A DNA stretch of 32,077 nucleotides from Bacillota bacterium (GCA_012727675.1 JAAYGR010000057.1:1-32077), one strand, 5' to 3'; shown: positions 18,087 through 27,531, counted from the stretch's first letter. Notes: generated by a model from the letters alone, not told the origin. Numbers and translations are program-made.

Positions 18087-18298
18087 GGGCGGGTTTGTAA
18101 AATTTCCATGGGATTAGGGTTACCGTTAATTAAGACCGGCTCCCCTCTGCGTTTTAGGCCTTATATCACCGGATCTTATGGTTTTTCCGTAGAAAGTGCG
18201 ATTAGGTGCAGGACTCTGCTGCAGCAGCTCTAATGTACTGGTTATAGATAAGTTTATGGAGAAATCTTGAGAACTTCACAGAGGAGGCCGGGGCGCCA

Positions 18299-18622
18299 AT
18301 GCGGGTCAAGGTAAAGATAGCAGCTGGTATCTGCGGCATGAACAGCGAGATTCAACTTGAGGGTTCGAATGAGGGGGACTATCGGATTCTGCTGAGCAGT
18401 GACTGTCAGTTGGTCCAAAGCCTTAAGCCATACCTTGAAGAAGCTGACCAACTGATGGCTGCTGCAGGACGCTTCAGCAAGAACCCCATCTTCCAAGCGG
18501 CGGAGGCCTGCAGACTCCATGCTGCCTGTCCTGTGCCAACGGGAATTATCAAGGCCTATGAAGCTTTCTGCGAACTGGCCCTGCCAGGGGATGTAGCAAT
18601 CACAATAGAAAAGCAGGATTGA
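18299..18622 (+). CDS. Conserved hypothetical small Cys-containing protein (resembles DUF6951)
   Basis: 107 aa ORF with IAAGICGMNSEIQ...SSDCQLV...EACRLHAACPVPTGIIKAYE; starts ATG 18299 after gaggaggccg. Family assignment is from memory. Confidence 0.65.
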   Translation: MRVKVKIAAGICGMNSEIQLEGSNEGDYRILLSSDCQLVQSLKPYLEEADQLMAAAGRFSKNPIFQAAEACRLHAACPVPTGIIKAYEAFCELALPGDVAITIEKQD

Positions 18623-18628
18623 ACAGCG

Positions 18629-20272
18629 TTACGATGCCAATTCCAGAATCTTAGGCAGTTTAGCTGCAACATGGGGATTAAACTGCTGACCGGAGAGCCT
18701 AAGAATCTCCTGTACAGCTTCTTCCGGAGTGCGGGGCCGTCCATAGGGTCCCGGCCGAATCATGGCATCATATGCGTTCACCACCGAGAGAACTGCTGCA
18801 GTGATGGGGATTTCTTCTCCACTAAGACCATCGGGATATCCCTTGCCGTTCCACCATTCGTGATGGTGGCGGAGGGCTGTTACTATGCCCTGATCAATAC
18901 CCAAATTTGCCAAAATGTCTGCGCCTACTTCTGCATGGCGCATTAGCGCATGCTGCTCTTTCCAATCTAAAGGTCCCAGCTTATTCAGTATGTCCTTCGG
19001 CACAGCAATATAGCCCACGTCATGGAGAGCAGCTGCCTGGACAACGGTGAGCTGCAGCTTGTCAGGCAGGCCCACAGCTACTCCCAAGGCCTCCACCAAG
19101 GGTACCAGGCGGGTTATGTGCTCTACGCTCGCATCGCTGACCTGCACTACAATCTCAAGCAGCCTCATCACACGGGAGGTCAAAATGTCCTGCAGCACTT
19201 CCCATGGGTCACCATAGTTGAAGGCATCAGCAGTTGCAACTCTGTTTCTCCCCCGGAGTTTAGCTCCGGCCATCAGTGCTCTGTCCGCTTTATTCAAGAG
19301 CTCTGTTAAGGTAGTGCCGTGTTCGGGATATGTCGCAACCCCAACAGAGATGCTGATGGAACACTCCGGCACCTGCCGACTAAAAACATCTGCCACCCGT
19401 TTCCTCAGGCGCTGAGCTGCACCTATAGCAGCTTTGTGATTTGTGTTTTTCATCACAATGGCGAATTCATCGCCGCCGTAGCGGCAGACAATATCTTCTG
19501 CCCGGATCTCCTGCTGGATAAACCCGGCGAATTGTTCCAGCACCGCATCTCCCAAAGCATGGCCGCCCTGGTCGTTGACCAGCTTGAAATTATCCAGATC
19601 CAAAAGGAGAAGGCTCAAGGCTTCGCCTCGTTTCTGGGCTTCCATCAAGGCTGTGTTGCTCACCCAGCCCAGCATCCGCCTGCTGCCAACGCCGGTTAAA
19701 TCATCGCAAAAGCCCCGCCGGTAAAGGTTCTCTAAGAAGCTCAGACTCTGCAGCAGGAGTACGCTGAACAGCACAAAGATCAGCATTCCTATTGCCGCGG
19801 TATTAGACGAGATAACCCCGTAAAGCTCTCTCTCCTCAACAGCCATGAGGACCACCGCTGCCCATAATGCCAGTGACATAAAGCCGGTACGGGAGGGCAT
19901 ATCCAAAGCAGAAAGGGTCATGCCCATCAGCATCAAGCCATACCCAAGGGCGACCGTCCCCGGGGAGCTGACCACTATCCCGGAGAGGGCTATCCAAGCA
20001 GAGTAGTACCCTCCCCAGCTCACGGCCCACGAACCCCGCAAAGCGGCTATGACCCAGACCCCGCAGCTGACAGCAGCCTGAATCCACAAAAAGGTCGGGA
20101 TCCACGTTCGCGGCTCAACACTTCGGCTGTGGAAAGCAACTAGGATCATAATGAAAATGATAAATGCCCAGACAAGGCGCTGAAAACTAGAGCCTTCACC
20201 CAGAAAGTGTGCGATGGAACGCCAGCGAATATGCCGCAATACCTGTTCATTTTCCAGCTTGCCAAGGGTCAA
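18629..20272 (-). CDS. Membrane GGDEF plus HD-GYP domain protein
   Basis: N-terminal hydrophobic helices; GGDEF domain LLLLDLDNFKLVNDQGGHALGDAVL...RAEDIVCRYGGDEFAIV; HD-GYP-like AALHDVGYIAVP...HHHEWWNGKGYPDGLSGEEIPI. Confidence 0.92.
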   Translation of the reverse strand: MTLGKLENEQVLRHIRWRSIAHFLGEGSSFQRLVWAFIIFIMILVAFHSRSVEPRTWIPTFLWIQAAVSCGVWVIAALRGSWAVSWGGYYSAWIALSGIVVSSPGTVALGYGLMLMGMTLSALDMPSRTGFMSLALWAAVVLMAVEERELYGVISSNTAAIGMLIFVLFSVLLLQSLSFLENLYRRGFCDDLTGVGSRRMLGWVSNTALMEAQKRGEALSLLLLDLDNFKLVNDQGGHALGDAVLEQFAGFIQQEIRAEDIVCRYGGDEFAIVMKNTNHKAAIGAAQRLRKRVADVFSRQVPECSISISVGVATYPEHGTTLTELLNKADRALMAGAKLRGRNRVATADAFNYGDPWEVLQDILTSRVMRLLEIVVQVSDASVEHITRLVPLVEALGVAVGLPDKLQLTVVQAAALHDVGYIAVPKDILNKLGPLDWKEQHALMRHAEVGADILANLGIDQGIVTALRHHHEWWNGKGYPDGLSGEEIPITAAVLSVVNAYDAMIRPGPYGRPRTPEEAVQEILRLSGQQFNPHVAAKLPKILELAS

Positions 20273-20319
20273 ACTTGGTCCACCCCCGTGTGTGTCAGCA
20301 GTGCTGGCTAAAAAAGGAT

Positions 20320-20355
20320 CTTATAATAGGCTTCAACTCCTAGGACAAATGTCCT
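20320..20355 (-). promoter_or_regulatory. Putative promoter with palindrome upstream of GGDEF/HD-GYP gene
   Basis: Minus-strand TTGTCC (20348-20343), 17-nt spacer, TATAAG (20325-20320); inverted repeat aggaca-aa-tgtcct (20342-20355) overlaps the -35. Confidence 0.5.
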
Positions 20356-20506
20356 GCTAGTTTTCTTTTTTCTAAATCGCAATATCTCAAATTATACCGC
20401 TCTTTAAACTTCATTCCTTCGTTTTTGTATATTGAAAATCGCATTTGGCTTCTGCCTTTGCTGGCGTAATTTGCAGCGAGAATTATTCATCACTTACACC
20501 AGAAAC

Positions 20507-20542
20507 AAGATAGGCAGGTACCAAAGGAAACCTGCCTATCTT
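20507..20542 (-). terminator. Stem-loop terminator downstream of iron-ADH
   Basis: aagataggcaggt (20507-20519) / acctgcctatctt (20530-20542), 13 bp perfect, 10-nt loop. Confidence 0.65.
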
Positions 20543-20601
20543 AACCATCAGCAAGCCCCAGAGGGGCTAACAATGCTCTTGTCTAGCACGCCGTTCTTAC
20601 C

Positions 20602-21885
20602 TTACGGCATATTCTTGATCAAGCTGAAGTCGCCCACCTTGGCTGCTTCCAGAATCGGTGCCATGTACTCGTCCACCAAATCTGCATTCAAGGGTACCGG
20701 CATATTCTTCAGCTTCATATCCAGCTGCGGATCCTTGGCAGCGGTGAGAGCCCGCTCGATGTGTTCATCGGTGAAGCCTTCAAGATCAGTGAGCTTGGTC
20801 GGGAAACCGATGCGGCGGCTCAGCTCTACCATGCCGTTAGCTACCGCCACACCAAGATCCCTGCCGGAGAGCTTGTCCAGGTCTTCAGTGACGAGACCAG
20901 CCCGACGATAGATATCCCCTACCAGCCGCAGCTGCTTCTCGACGGCCGGAGCAAAAAACACGGTATAGTACGGGTTCATCAAGGCACAAGCCCGTCCGTG
21001 GCTGGTGAGATCCACCAGGGAAAAGCTGGTCAAGTGGGCACCGTTGGTGCCGCCGATCATGATGGCATAGCCTCCCAAGTCAGTGGCCAGACCCAGAGCT
21101 TCTCTGCCTGCCTCATCCCCAGGATTCTCCATGACCTTCTCCAGATTGTTAACTACCAGTTCAATACCTAAGAGAGCTACGTCCTTGACCTTGTCAAAGG
21201 TTTCATCGGATGCACCCAGGAAAACCTCCAGGCAGTGGGCAACACCGTCTAGAGCTCCATCAGCAGTGAATCCCTTGGGCATTGTCTTGGTAATAGCGTA
21301 ATCAAAGACTGCCCGATGCGGTACGATGGCATCATCGACGATGAGTTTCTTCTGTCCAACAACGACGTCGGTGACGTTGGAGTACTTGGTTAGATGGGCT
21401 CCTGAGCTGGCGGCAGTAGCCACAGCAATCACTGGACGAAGCTTCTTGCCGGTTTCTTCCAGGACCTTGGTTACCTCACCGGTGCCAAAATACCGATCGA
21501 TATCGGCATCATAGGTTCCCAGGGTTGCCAGCACGTTGGCGGCCTTCGCGGCATCGATGCTGCTGCCTCCGCCAATGACTACGATGACGTCAGGCTGGTG
21601 GTGGAGAATGTAAGTCTCCAGTCGGTAAACATCCTCTCGAGGAGCATTAGGTGCCGCATCCCGGACGACCTCATTGGGAACCAGCTCTACACCATTTTCC
21701 TTCAAAGAGTTAACTACCGCATCAACGGTAGGCTTCAGCCAAGCGTCCCGGTTGGCAATAACCATAGCGGTTTTGCCCAGTTCAGCAGCAAACTCTCCTG
21801 TCTTGCCCAAAACACCTAAGCCGAAAGCATAAGAATCGCCTTTCCACTGGCGCAACCGTTCGCGAGCTTTCTGCACTTCAGTCAC
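20602..21885 (-). CDS. Iron-containing alcohol dehydrogenase family protein
   Basis: VIVVIGGGSSIDAAKAANVLATLG, DGALDGVAHCLEVFLGA, GGTNGAHLTSFSLVDLTSHGRACALMNPYYTVFFAP. Confidence 0.9.
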   Translation of the reverse strand: MTEVQKARERLRQWKGDSYAFGLGVLGKTGEFAAELGKTAMVIANRDAWLKPTVDAVVNSLKENGVELVPNEVVRDAAPNAPREDVYRLETYILHHQPDVIVVIGGGSSIDAAKAANVLATLGTYDADIDRYFGTGEVTKVLEETGKKLRPVIAVATAASSGAHLTKYSNVTDVVVGQKKLIVDDAIVPHRAVFDYAITKTMPKGFTADGALDGVAHCLEVFLGASDETFDKVKDVALLGIELVVNNLEKVMENPGDEAGREALGLATDLGGYAIMIGGTNGAHLTSFSLVDLTSHGRACALMNPYYTVFFAPAVEKQLRLVGDIYRRAGLVTEDLDKLSGRDLGVAVANGMVELSRRIGFPTKLTDLEGFTDEHIERALTAAKDPQLDMKLKNMPVPLNADLVDEYMAPILEAAKVGDFSLIKNMP

Positions 21886-22030
21886 TAATTCCTCCCTCCA
21901 CTTTATGTTATACAGCCAAGATTACCAATCGGACCCCGTCTTATTCTCTACGCCATTTTCACCCTGTTATCCTTCATAAATCCGGGTGTTAACCTATCTT
22001 TTGCTTTTTGATTGTTAACTCTTTCGAGAA

Positions 22031-22084
22031 TTGGCAGGATATTCCCTTTTGTTGTATAAGTCATACATTGCCAGCGCTGGACAA
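22031..22084 (+). promoter_or_regulatory. Putative promoter and LacI-type operator of the sugar operon
   Basis: TTGGCA (22031-22036), 18-nt spacer, TATAAG (22055-22060); perfect palindrome CCAGCGCTGG (22071-22080) with central CG inside ttgCCAGCGCTGGacaa. Confidence 0.6.
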
Positions 22085-22162
22085 TTTGTCTACCGATGGC
22101 AATTATCAGAGTGATTATACAATGTTTTGCTTTTAATTCATCGCCTAGGAGGCTAAAGTTAA

Positions 22163-23209
22163 TTGCGGGTTACTATTAATGATGTCGCCCGCCGTGCCGG
22201 TGTTTCAGTGCGCACAGTGTCCCGGGTGCTTAACAATCATCCCAATGTCAATCGATTTACCAGGGAGCGAGTGCTGCAGGCCATAAAGGAACTGAACTTT
22301 GTACCTAACGCCTTGGCACGGGGGCTGGCAACACAGGAAAGCCGTACAATCGGAGTTATTATCCCCGATGTAGCCAACCCTTACTTTGCCGAAGTCTTGA
22401 GGGGCATCGAAGATGTAGCGTCACAAGCTAATTACCACATTTTCCTCTGCAACACCGATGAAGATCCGGAAAGAGAACAACACTCCATCAGACTTCTCCG
22501 CCAGCGGCAGGTAGACGGTCTCATACTTGTCTCACCCCGTCTTTCCAACCAAACTGCAGCCAGGATCTTCCGAGATGACCAGAGGGTAGTTGTTGTCAAT
22601 AGATCATGGACCCACTTAGGCATCACTTCCATAGTCACCAATAATCGGGAACAGGGACTGCAGGCCGCGGATTTCCTTGCCGCTTCCAAGCCTACTTGCC
22701 TGGCGTATCTTTCCGGCCCCGTCACTTCCGAATCCAACGAACTGCGCTGGCTGGGCTTTAGTGAACGGGCAGCAGAGCTAAAACTCGAGGTTATGCGGAT
22801 TACCCCTTCACTCCATAGGATTCCCACCATCAAGAGAGGACATGAAGCCATGGATGAGCTGCTGGCCAGTGCTGCTTTGCCGGTGGGGGTTTTCTGCTTT
22901 AATGACCTCATGGCTATAGGTGCTTTAGACTCCATTGCCAATCACGGCTTGAGAGTGCCTGAAGATGTGAGCATTGTAGGCGTCGACGGCATTGAGATGG
23001 CAGGCAGGGTTCATCCCAGCCTGACGACCTTTGTGATCCCCAAGATCCAGGTCGGCAATACAGCCATGCAGTGCCTGCTTGATATGTTCCAGGAGGATTC
23101 TCAACCAGAGGAGGTGGTCATTCCTGCAGTAGCGGTGCAGCGAAGTTCTACGGGAAAAGCCTCGGAGTTTGTGTCCAGTCACCAACGAGAAACAAGCATA
23201 AGGAGGTAG
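22163..23209 (+). CDS. LacI-family transcriptional regulator
   Basis: TTG start after taggagg; MRVTINDVARRAGVSVRTVSRVLNNHPNVNRFTRERV HTH and TIGVIIPDVANPYFAEVLRGIED effector domain. Confidence 0.95.
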   Translation: MRVTINDVARRAGVSVRTVSRVLNNHPNVNRFTRERVLQAIKELNFVPNALARGLATQESRTIGVIIPDVANPYFAEVLRGIEDVASQANYHIFLCNTDEDPEREQHSIRLLRQRQVDGLILVSPRLSNQTAARIFRDDQRVVVVNRSWTHLGITSIVTNNREQGLQAADFLAASKPTCLAYLSGPVTSESNELRWLGFSERAAELKLEVMRITPSLHRIPTIKRGHEAMDELLASAALPVGVFCFNDLMAIGALDSIANHGLRVPEDVSIVGVDGIEMAGRVHPSLTTFVIPKIQVGNTAMQCLLDMFQEDSQPEEVVIPAVAVQRSSTGKASEFVSSHQRETSIRR

Positions 23210-23213
23210 TCAC

Positions 23214-24527
23214 GTGAGAACGACGATCATCGGAAAAAGGGCAGCTCTGCTGCTAGTAGTAGTCTACCTGGTGGCCGCCATGTCCGCCGCGGCGCTGGCA
23301 GCTGACAAGACGACAATCAGTATTTGGCTTAGGGGAAATCCGCAGTACCTAGAGGCCTATCAGGCACTGGGTGAGATTTTCATGGAGCAGAATCCTGATA
23401 TCGAAGTAGTCTTCAGCTTGTATCAGGACTTGGAAGACAAACTCCTCACCTCTGCCTTAGGCGGCGCCCTGCCTGATGCGTGGATCATGGATACCGTCAC
23501 CACCGGCAGATGGGTGCGGTACGGCATCGTGGCTGAGATCGACAAGGGCAGCTTCCCCGACAGCGACAAGATGCTTGACGTAGCCTGGGAGACCTGTAAG
23601 GGATCCGACGGCAAGTACTACGCAGTGCCCTGGTCGGTACAGGGCCAGGCAATGTACTACCGCCATGACTGGCTGACCAAGTTCGGCCAGGCTGTACCTA
23701 CCAACTGGGATGAGATGATTGAGTTTGCCAAATATGCCACCTTCAACGATCCCGATGGAAACGGCCGAGACGATACCTATGGCATTTCGGTCTACGGCTC
23801 TACCAACCGGGGATATGCCTACTGGACCTTCCAGGACTGGGTCTGGCAGGCCGGCGGCAGCATACTTCGGGAAGTTGACGACGGTAAGTGGGTCTCTAAC
23901 CTGAACACTCCCGAGGTTAAGCTGGCCCTGGAGTTTGAGCGGGATATGGCCCATAAACACAAGATCTTCCAGCCAGGCTTCCAGACCGCCGATTCCTCCG
24001 CAGTCTACGGCACCTTCCAGGATGGATTAGCTGCTATGGTCTTCCATGCGGGCTATCGAATTCTCGAGTACAGCGCGAGGCTCGGAGATAAGCTGGGCAC
24101 TGCCCTAATGCCCGCCGGTCCAGCCGGAGGCTATACCCTGGGTGAAGGTGAGAATCTCTACATGAGCAAGACCACTAAACATCCAGAGGCAGTCTATCGC
24201 TGGATGGTTTTCATGACATCGCCTGAGGCCCAGATCTTCGGCATTACCAATCCCATCTCCAACGTCTGCCGGGTTTCAGTACGAAACGACATTGACACTG
24301 CTGCCGTCTCCGGACAGCCCCTCATGGAACCCTTCGTAGAGGTCTTCCGGAGAGATCTGGTCCGATTCCCCGAACCCATCGTAGATTACTATCCCGTCAA
24401 GCTGCTGGCATCAGAAGTGGTGCAAGCAGTGCTACTGGATCCGGATACAGATATAGATGCCCTTGTAGTTGAGTATGATGAAAAGATCAACGCCGAGCTG
24501 AAAAAGCAGAATGTATACGGCGGTTAA
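23214..24527 (+). CDS. Extracellular sugar-binding protein (ABC transporter, family 1)
   Basis: GTG start 4 nt after lacI-like stop; signal peptide; ISIWLRGNPQYLEAYQALGEIFMEQNPDIEVVF and VPWSVQGQAMYYRHDWLTKFG. Confidence 0.92.
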   Translation: MRTTIIGKRAALLLVVVYLVAAMSAAALAADKTTISIWLRGNPQYLEAYQALGEIFMEQNPDIEVVFSLYQDLEDKLLTSALGGALPDAWIMDTVTTGRWVRYGIVAEIDKGSFPDSDKMLDVAWETCKGSDGKYYAVPWSVQGQAMYYRHDWLTKFGQAVPTNWDEMIEFAKYATFNDPDGNGRDDTYGISVYGSTNRGYAYWTFQDWVWQAGGSILREVDDGKWVSNLNTPEVKLALEFERDMAHKHKIFQPGFQTADSSAVYGTFQDGLAAMVFHAGYRILEYSARLGDKLGTALMPAGPAGGYTLGEGENLYMSKTTKHPEAVYRWMVFMTSPEAQIFGITNPISNVCRVSVRNDIDTAAVSGQPLMEPFVEVFRRDLVRFPEPIVDYYPVKLLASEVVQAVLLDPDTDIDALVVEYDEKINAELKKQNVYGG

Positions 24528-24546
24528 AATCTAGCCCTGTAAAGCA

Positions 24547-24594
24547 CCTGCGGGCTTTCGCTTCAGCCAACTTGCGGACGGCGGAGCCCGCAGG
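24547..24594 (+). other. Intercistronic stem-loop between SBP and permease genes
   Basis: cctgcgggct (24547-24556) / agcccgcagg (24585-24594), 10 bp perfect. Confidence 0.65.
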
Positions 24595-24626
24595 CTACCA
24601 TCCAATCTCGGCGAGGAGGAGGAGCC

Positions 24627-25517
24627 ATGAATTCCAAGGTCAAAGAGCTTTGGAGAGCGGCTTGCCGCAACAAAGCCGCCTACCTTTACTGTTTGCCTGC
24701 AATAGTCTTCTTCTTAGTTTTTAAGATATATCCCATCCTCCAGTCCTTTGCTTTGAGCTTTCGTCAATACCAGTTTGGTCCAGGTCCGTATGTAGGCTTT
24801 GAAAACTATGCTCGAGCACTGGAAGACAAGATCTTCTGGCAGGCCCTCGGCAACACTACCATAATCGTGATCTTGGTGACAGTGCTGGGCACAGTCTTTG
24901 GTTACGTGTTAGCACTGCTTTTATCCGAGGAGTTTCGGGGCTGCAGACTGTACAGGACCCTGATCTTCTTGCCTGTGGTAACCTCTGTTACCGTCATCAG
25001 TCTGGTGTGGAAGATCCTTTATCATCCGGCACCATTCGGCTTCTTCAATTCCATCCTCGGCAACTTCGGCCTTCCGCCCCAAGGCTGGCTTTCCAATCCT
25101 GACCAGGCACTGTATTCCCTAACTGCTCCCCTTGTCTGGCAGATTATGGGCTACAACATGGTGATCTTCATTGCAGCCATCCGGGGTGTCGATCACGATC
25201 TCTTGGAAGCAGCCGAGGCGGAGGGTGCAAATTTCTTTCAGAAAATAAGGTATGTCATCATCCCTTCTACCAGGTACGCTATTACCATGGTAATTGTCTT
25301 GGCAGTACTTAGGACTTACAGGATCTTCGTTCCTGTATATGTCATGACCTTCGGAGATCCCCGGCATCGCACAGAAACCATCGTTACCTGGATGTACAAG
25401 CAATCCTTTAGATTTGGAGATATGGGATATGGTTCAGCTCTAGCTGTTATCTTGTTCTTAATCGTCATGGTCTTGACCCTGGTACAGCTGCGACTTGCCC
25501 GGGAATCTGAGTTTTAG
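24627..25517 (+). CDS. Sugar ABC transporter permease (MalF/UgpA-like)
   Basis: Hydrophobic segments; EAAEAEGANFFQKIRYVIIPST EAA loop; RBS gaggaggagg. Confidence 0.93.
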   Translation: MNSKVKELWRAACRNKAAYLYCLPAIVFFLVFKIYPILQSFALSFRQYQFGPGPYVGFENYARALEDKIFWQALGNTTIIVILVTVLGTVFGYVLALLLSEEFRGCRLYRTLIFLPVVTSVTVISLVWKILYHPAPFGFFNSILGNFGLPPQGWLSNPDQALYSLTAPLVWQIMGYNMVIFIAAIRGVDHDLLEAAEAEGANFFQKIRYVIIPSTRYAITMVIVLAVLRTYRIFVPVYVMTFGDPRHRTETIVTWMYKQSFRFGDMGYGSALAVILFLIVMVLTLVQLRLARESEF

Positions 25518-25557
25518 CTTTCTTACACGGCTTAAGACCGGATTGGAGGGATTACCC

Positions 25558-26430
25558 TTGGCCCAATACCATGCCGACAACCACGACTTGATCATATCTA
25601 GACCAAGAGGCGGTCCTAAAGGAGCTTACATCGCCCACCACGCAATCCTGATTCTGATTTCCATAGTAATGATGCTGCCTTATGTTTGGATGGTGGGTTC
25701 GTCCTTTAAGGCACCGACCGAACTGAGTCTAACGTACTTTACACTGCTGCCTAAGGAACCTACACTGCAAAACTTCGTAGACTCAGTGCGGCTCTTCAAC
25801 ATCGGACGGTACTTCTACAACAGTGTCATCGTGTCGGGAACCGCGGTACTGCTGCAGACCACCGTCTGTGCCTTAGCGGCTTACGCCCTGGCCAGGTTTC
25901 AGTTCCCGGGGGCAGGGCTTTTGCTGGTGATTTTCATCGGCACCATGATGGTCCCCGAGGAAACCATCATGGTCCCCCTCTTCCTTATTTTCAAATCACT
26001 GGGCTTGCTCAACACCTACGGCGGGATGATTCTCCCCATTGTGCCCTGGGGCTTCAGTGTATACCTTCTGACCCAGTTCTTCAGAGAAATCCCTCATGAA
26101 ATTGAGGAATCGGCCTATATTGATGGGGCTTCCCACCTAACTATTCTGCTTAAGATAATCCTGCCCCTCTCTAAACCGGCACTGGGAGCCATTTTCATCT
26201 TCTCCTTCCTCATGACATGGGATCAGATGGTGATCCCCTTAATTGTGGTGTCTGAACAGAAGATGGCTACCCTTCCCTTGGCGCTGGCCAACATGATCCA
26301 TGAAGCAGGGGAAAACCATACACTTCTAGCTGCCAGTACAACCTTGGCCACAATCCCATCTGTAGCCATTTTCGTAGCGTTCCAGCGGTACTTCATCTCT
26401 GGCCTAACAGCGGGAGCAGTCAAAGGTTAG
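25558..26430 (+). CDS. Sugar ABC transporter permease (MalG/UgpE-like)
   Basis: ESAYIDGASHLTILLKIILPLSKPALGAIFIFSFLMTWDQ EAA loop; likely TTG start 25558 after ggaggg (ORF track begins 25495). Confidence 0.93.
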   Translation: MAQYHADNHDLIISRPRGGPKGAYIAHHAILILISIVMMLPYVWMVGSSFKAPTELSLTYFTLLPKEPTLQNFVDSVRLFNIGRYFYNSVIVSGTAVLLQTTVCALAAYALARFQFPGAGLLLVIFIGTMMVPEETIMVPLFLIFKSLGLLNTYGGMILPIVPWGFSVYLLTQFFREIPHEIEESAYIDGASHLTILLKIILPLSKPALGAIFIFSFLMTWDQMVIPLIVVSEQKMATLPLALANMIHEAGENHTLLAASTTLATIPSVAIFVAFQRYFISGLTAGAVKG

Positions 26431-26448
26431 AACGGGAGGAGGATTTTC

Positions 26449-27486
26449 TTGAGACCAGAGCAGTGGAAAAAATTCCGTCAGGCAGTAGAATCACCTTACT
26501 CCCAGGGCAGCGACCCTGTGATAGCTTTAATCATCGACAGCCCTTGGCTGCCTGGATTCATGGGCATCAGCCACTTGGACTATTTCTTCTGTCCCAAGAC
26601 CTGGCTAGATGTCAACATTAACATCTACCGCCGCTTCCCCGACATTTGTTTCATACCCGGCTTCTGGGTTGAGTACGGGATGGCCATTGAACCATCAGCC
26701 TTTGGGGTCAAAATCAAGTGGTGGGACAACAACACACCCTCCATTGAACCTATTTTAGGGGAGGATTGGTCTGCACACACCACCCTCGCCCCCCCTAATC
26801 CAACTACCGATGGTCTAATGGCAGTTACGCTCCATATGTATAAGCAGTATCTGCCGGAGATCGAGAATGCAGGTCATGTAGTAAAGTTCGCATCAGCTAG
26901 GGGTCCCTTGGCACTGGCCAGCCATCTGCAGGGGCTGACCGGCTTCCTCCTGGATCTGGAGCTGAATCCGAACCAAGCTAAGAAGCTGCTGGAGGTTACC
27001 GCCGAAACGGTAATCCGCTGGCTCAAGGCCCAGATTGAGGTGCTGCCCGATATAGAAGCCATACTGCTCCTGGATGATATACCGGGGATGCTTTCATCAC
27101 GGCATTTTGACACCTTCGCATATCCTTATTTGAAGGCTGTTTTTGACGCCTTCCCCGACTATCTTAAGGTCTACCACAATGATGCCAACATAGAGCCCTT
27201 TATAGAGCGTCTCCCGGACCTCGGAATTGATGTGCTGAACTTCACCCACAACATAGATCTAGTGAAGGCCGCGGAAGCACTAGGTGACAGTGTATGCCTT
27301 CTGGGCAATTTGCCTCCCGTTTCTCTTCTGGTAGACGGCTCACCGGAAGAGGTAGAAGAGGAGACCCATCTACTGCTGAAGAAGGCTGCCGGCCGCAAGT
27401 TGATTCTATCTGTGGGGGGTGGAGTCTCGCCGGGTACGCCAGGTGAAAATCTCGATGCCTTAGTTGCCGCGGCGCTCAATAGATAG
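26449..27486 (+). CDS. URO-D/MtaA-superfamily protein, variant Zn site
   Basis: Uroporphyrinogen decarboxylase-like architecture; LKVYHNDANIEPFIERLPDLGIDVLNF and LSVGGGVSPGTPGENLDAL; TTG start after gggaggagg. Confidence 0.8.
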   Translation: MRPEQWKKFRQAVESPYSQGSDPVIALIIDSPWLPGFMGISHLDYFFCPKTWLDVNINIYRRFPDICFIPGFWVEYGMAIEPSAFGVKIKWWDNNTPSIEPILGEDWSAHTTLAPPNPTTDGLMAVTLHMYKQYLPEIENAGHVVKFASARGPLALASHLQGLTGFLLDLELNPNQAKKLLEVTAETVIRWLKAQIEVLPDIEAILLLDDIPGMLSSRHFDTFAYPYLKAVFDAFPDYLKVYHNDANIEPFIERLPDLGIDVLNFTHNIDLVKAAEALGDSVCLLGNLPPVSLLVDGSPEEVEEETHLLLKKAAGRKLILSVGGGVSPGTPGENLDALVAAALNR

Positions 27487-27531
27487 TCATTGATATCAAA
27501 TTGGAATACAGCAGTTACTGGAGGTAGGCCA

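Noticed and set aside
18216-18227. ctgctgcagcag 12-bp palindrome
   Set aside because: Short, repetitive (ctg/cag) and no associated promoter elements; not enough to call an operator.
21988-22019. Two gttaac palindromes between iron-ADH and LacI-type gene
   Set aside because: 6-bp motifs in AT-rich DNA are expected by chance; no promoter-relative logic was clear.
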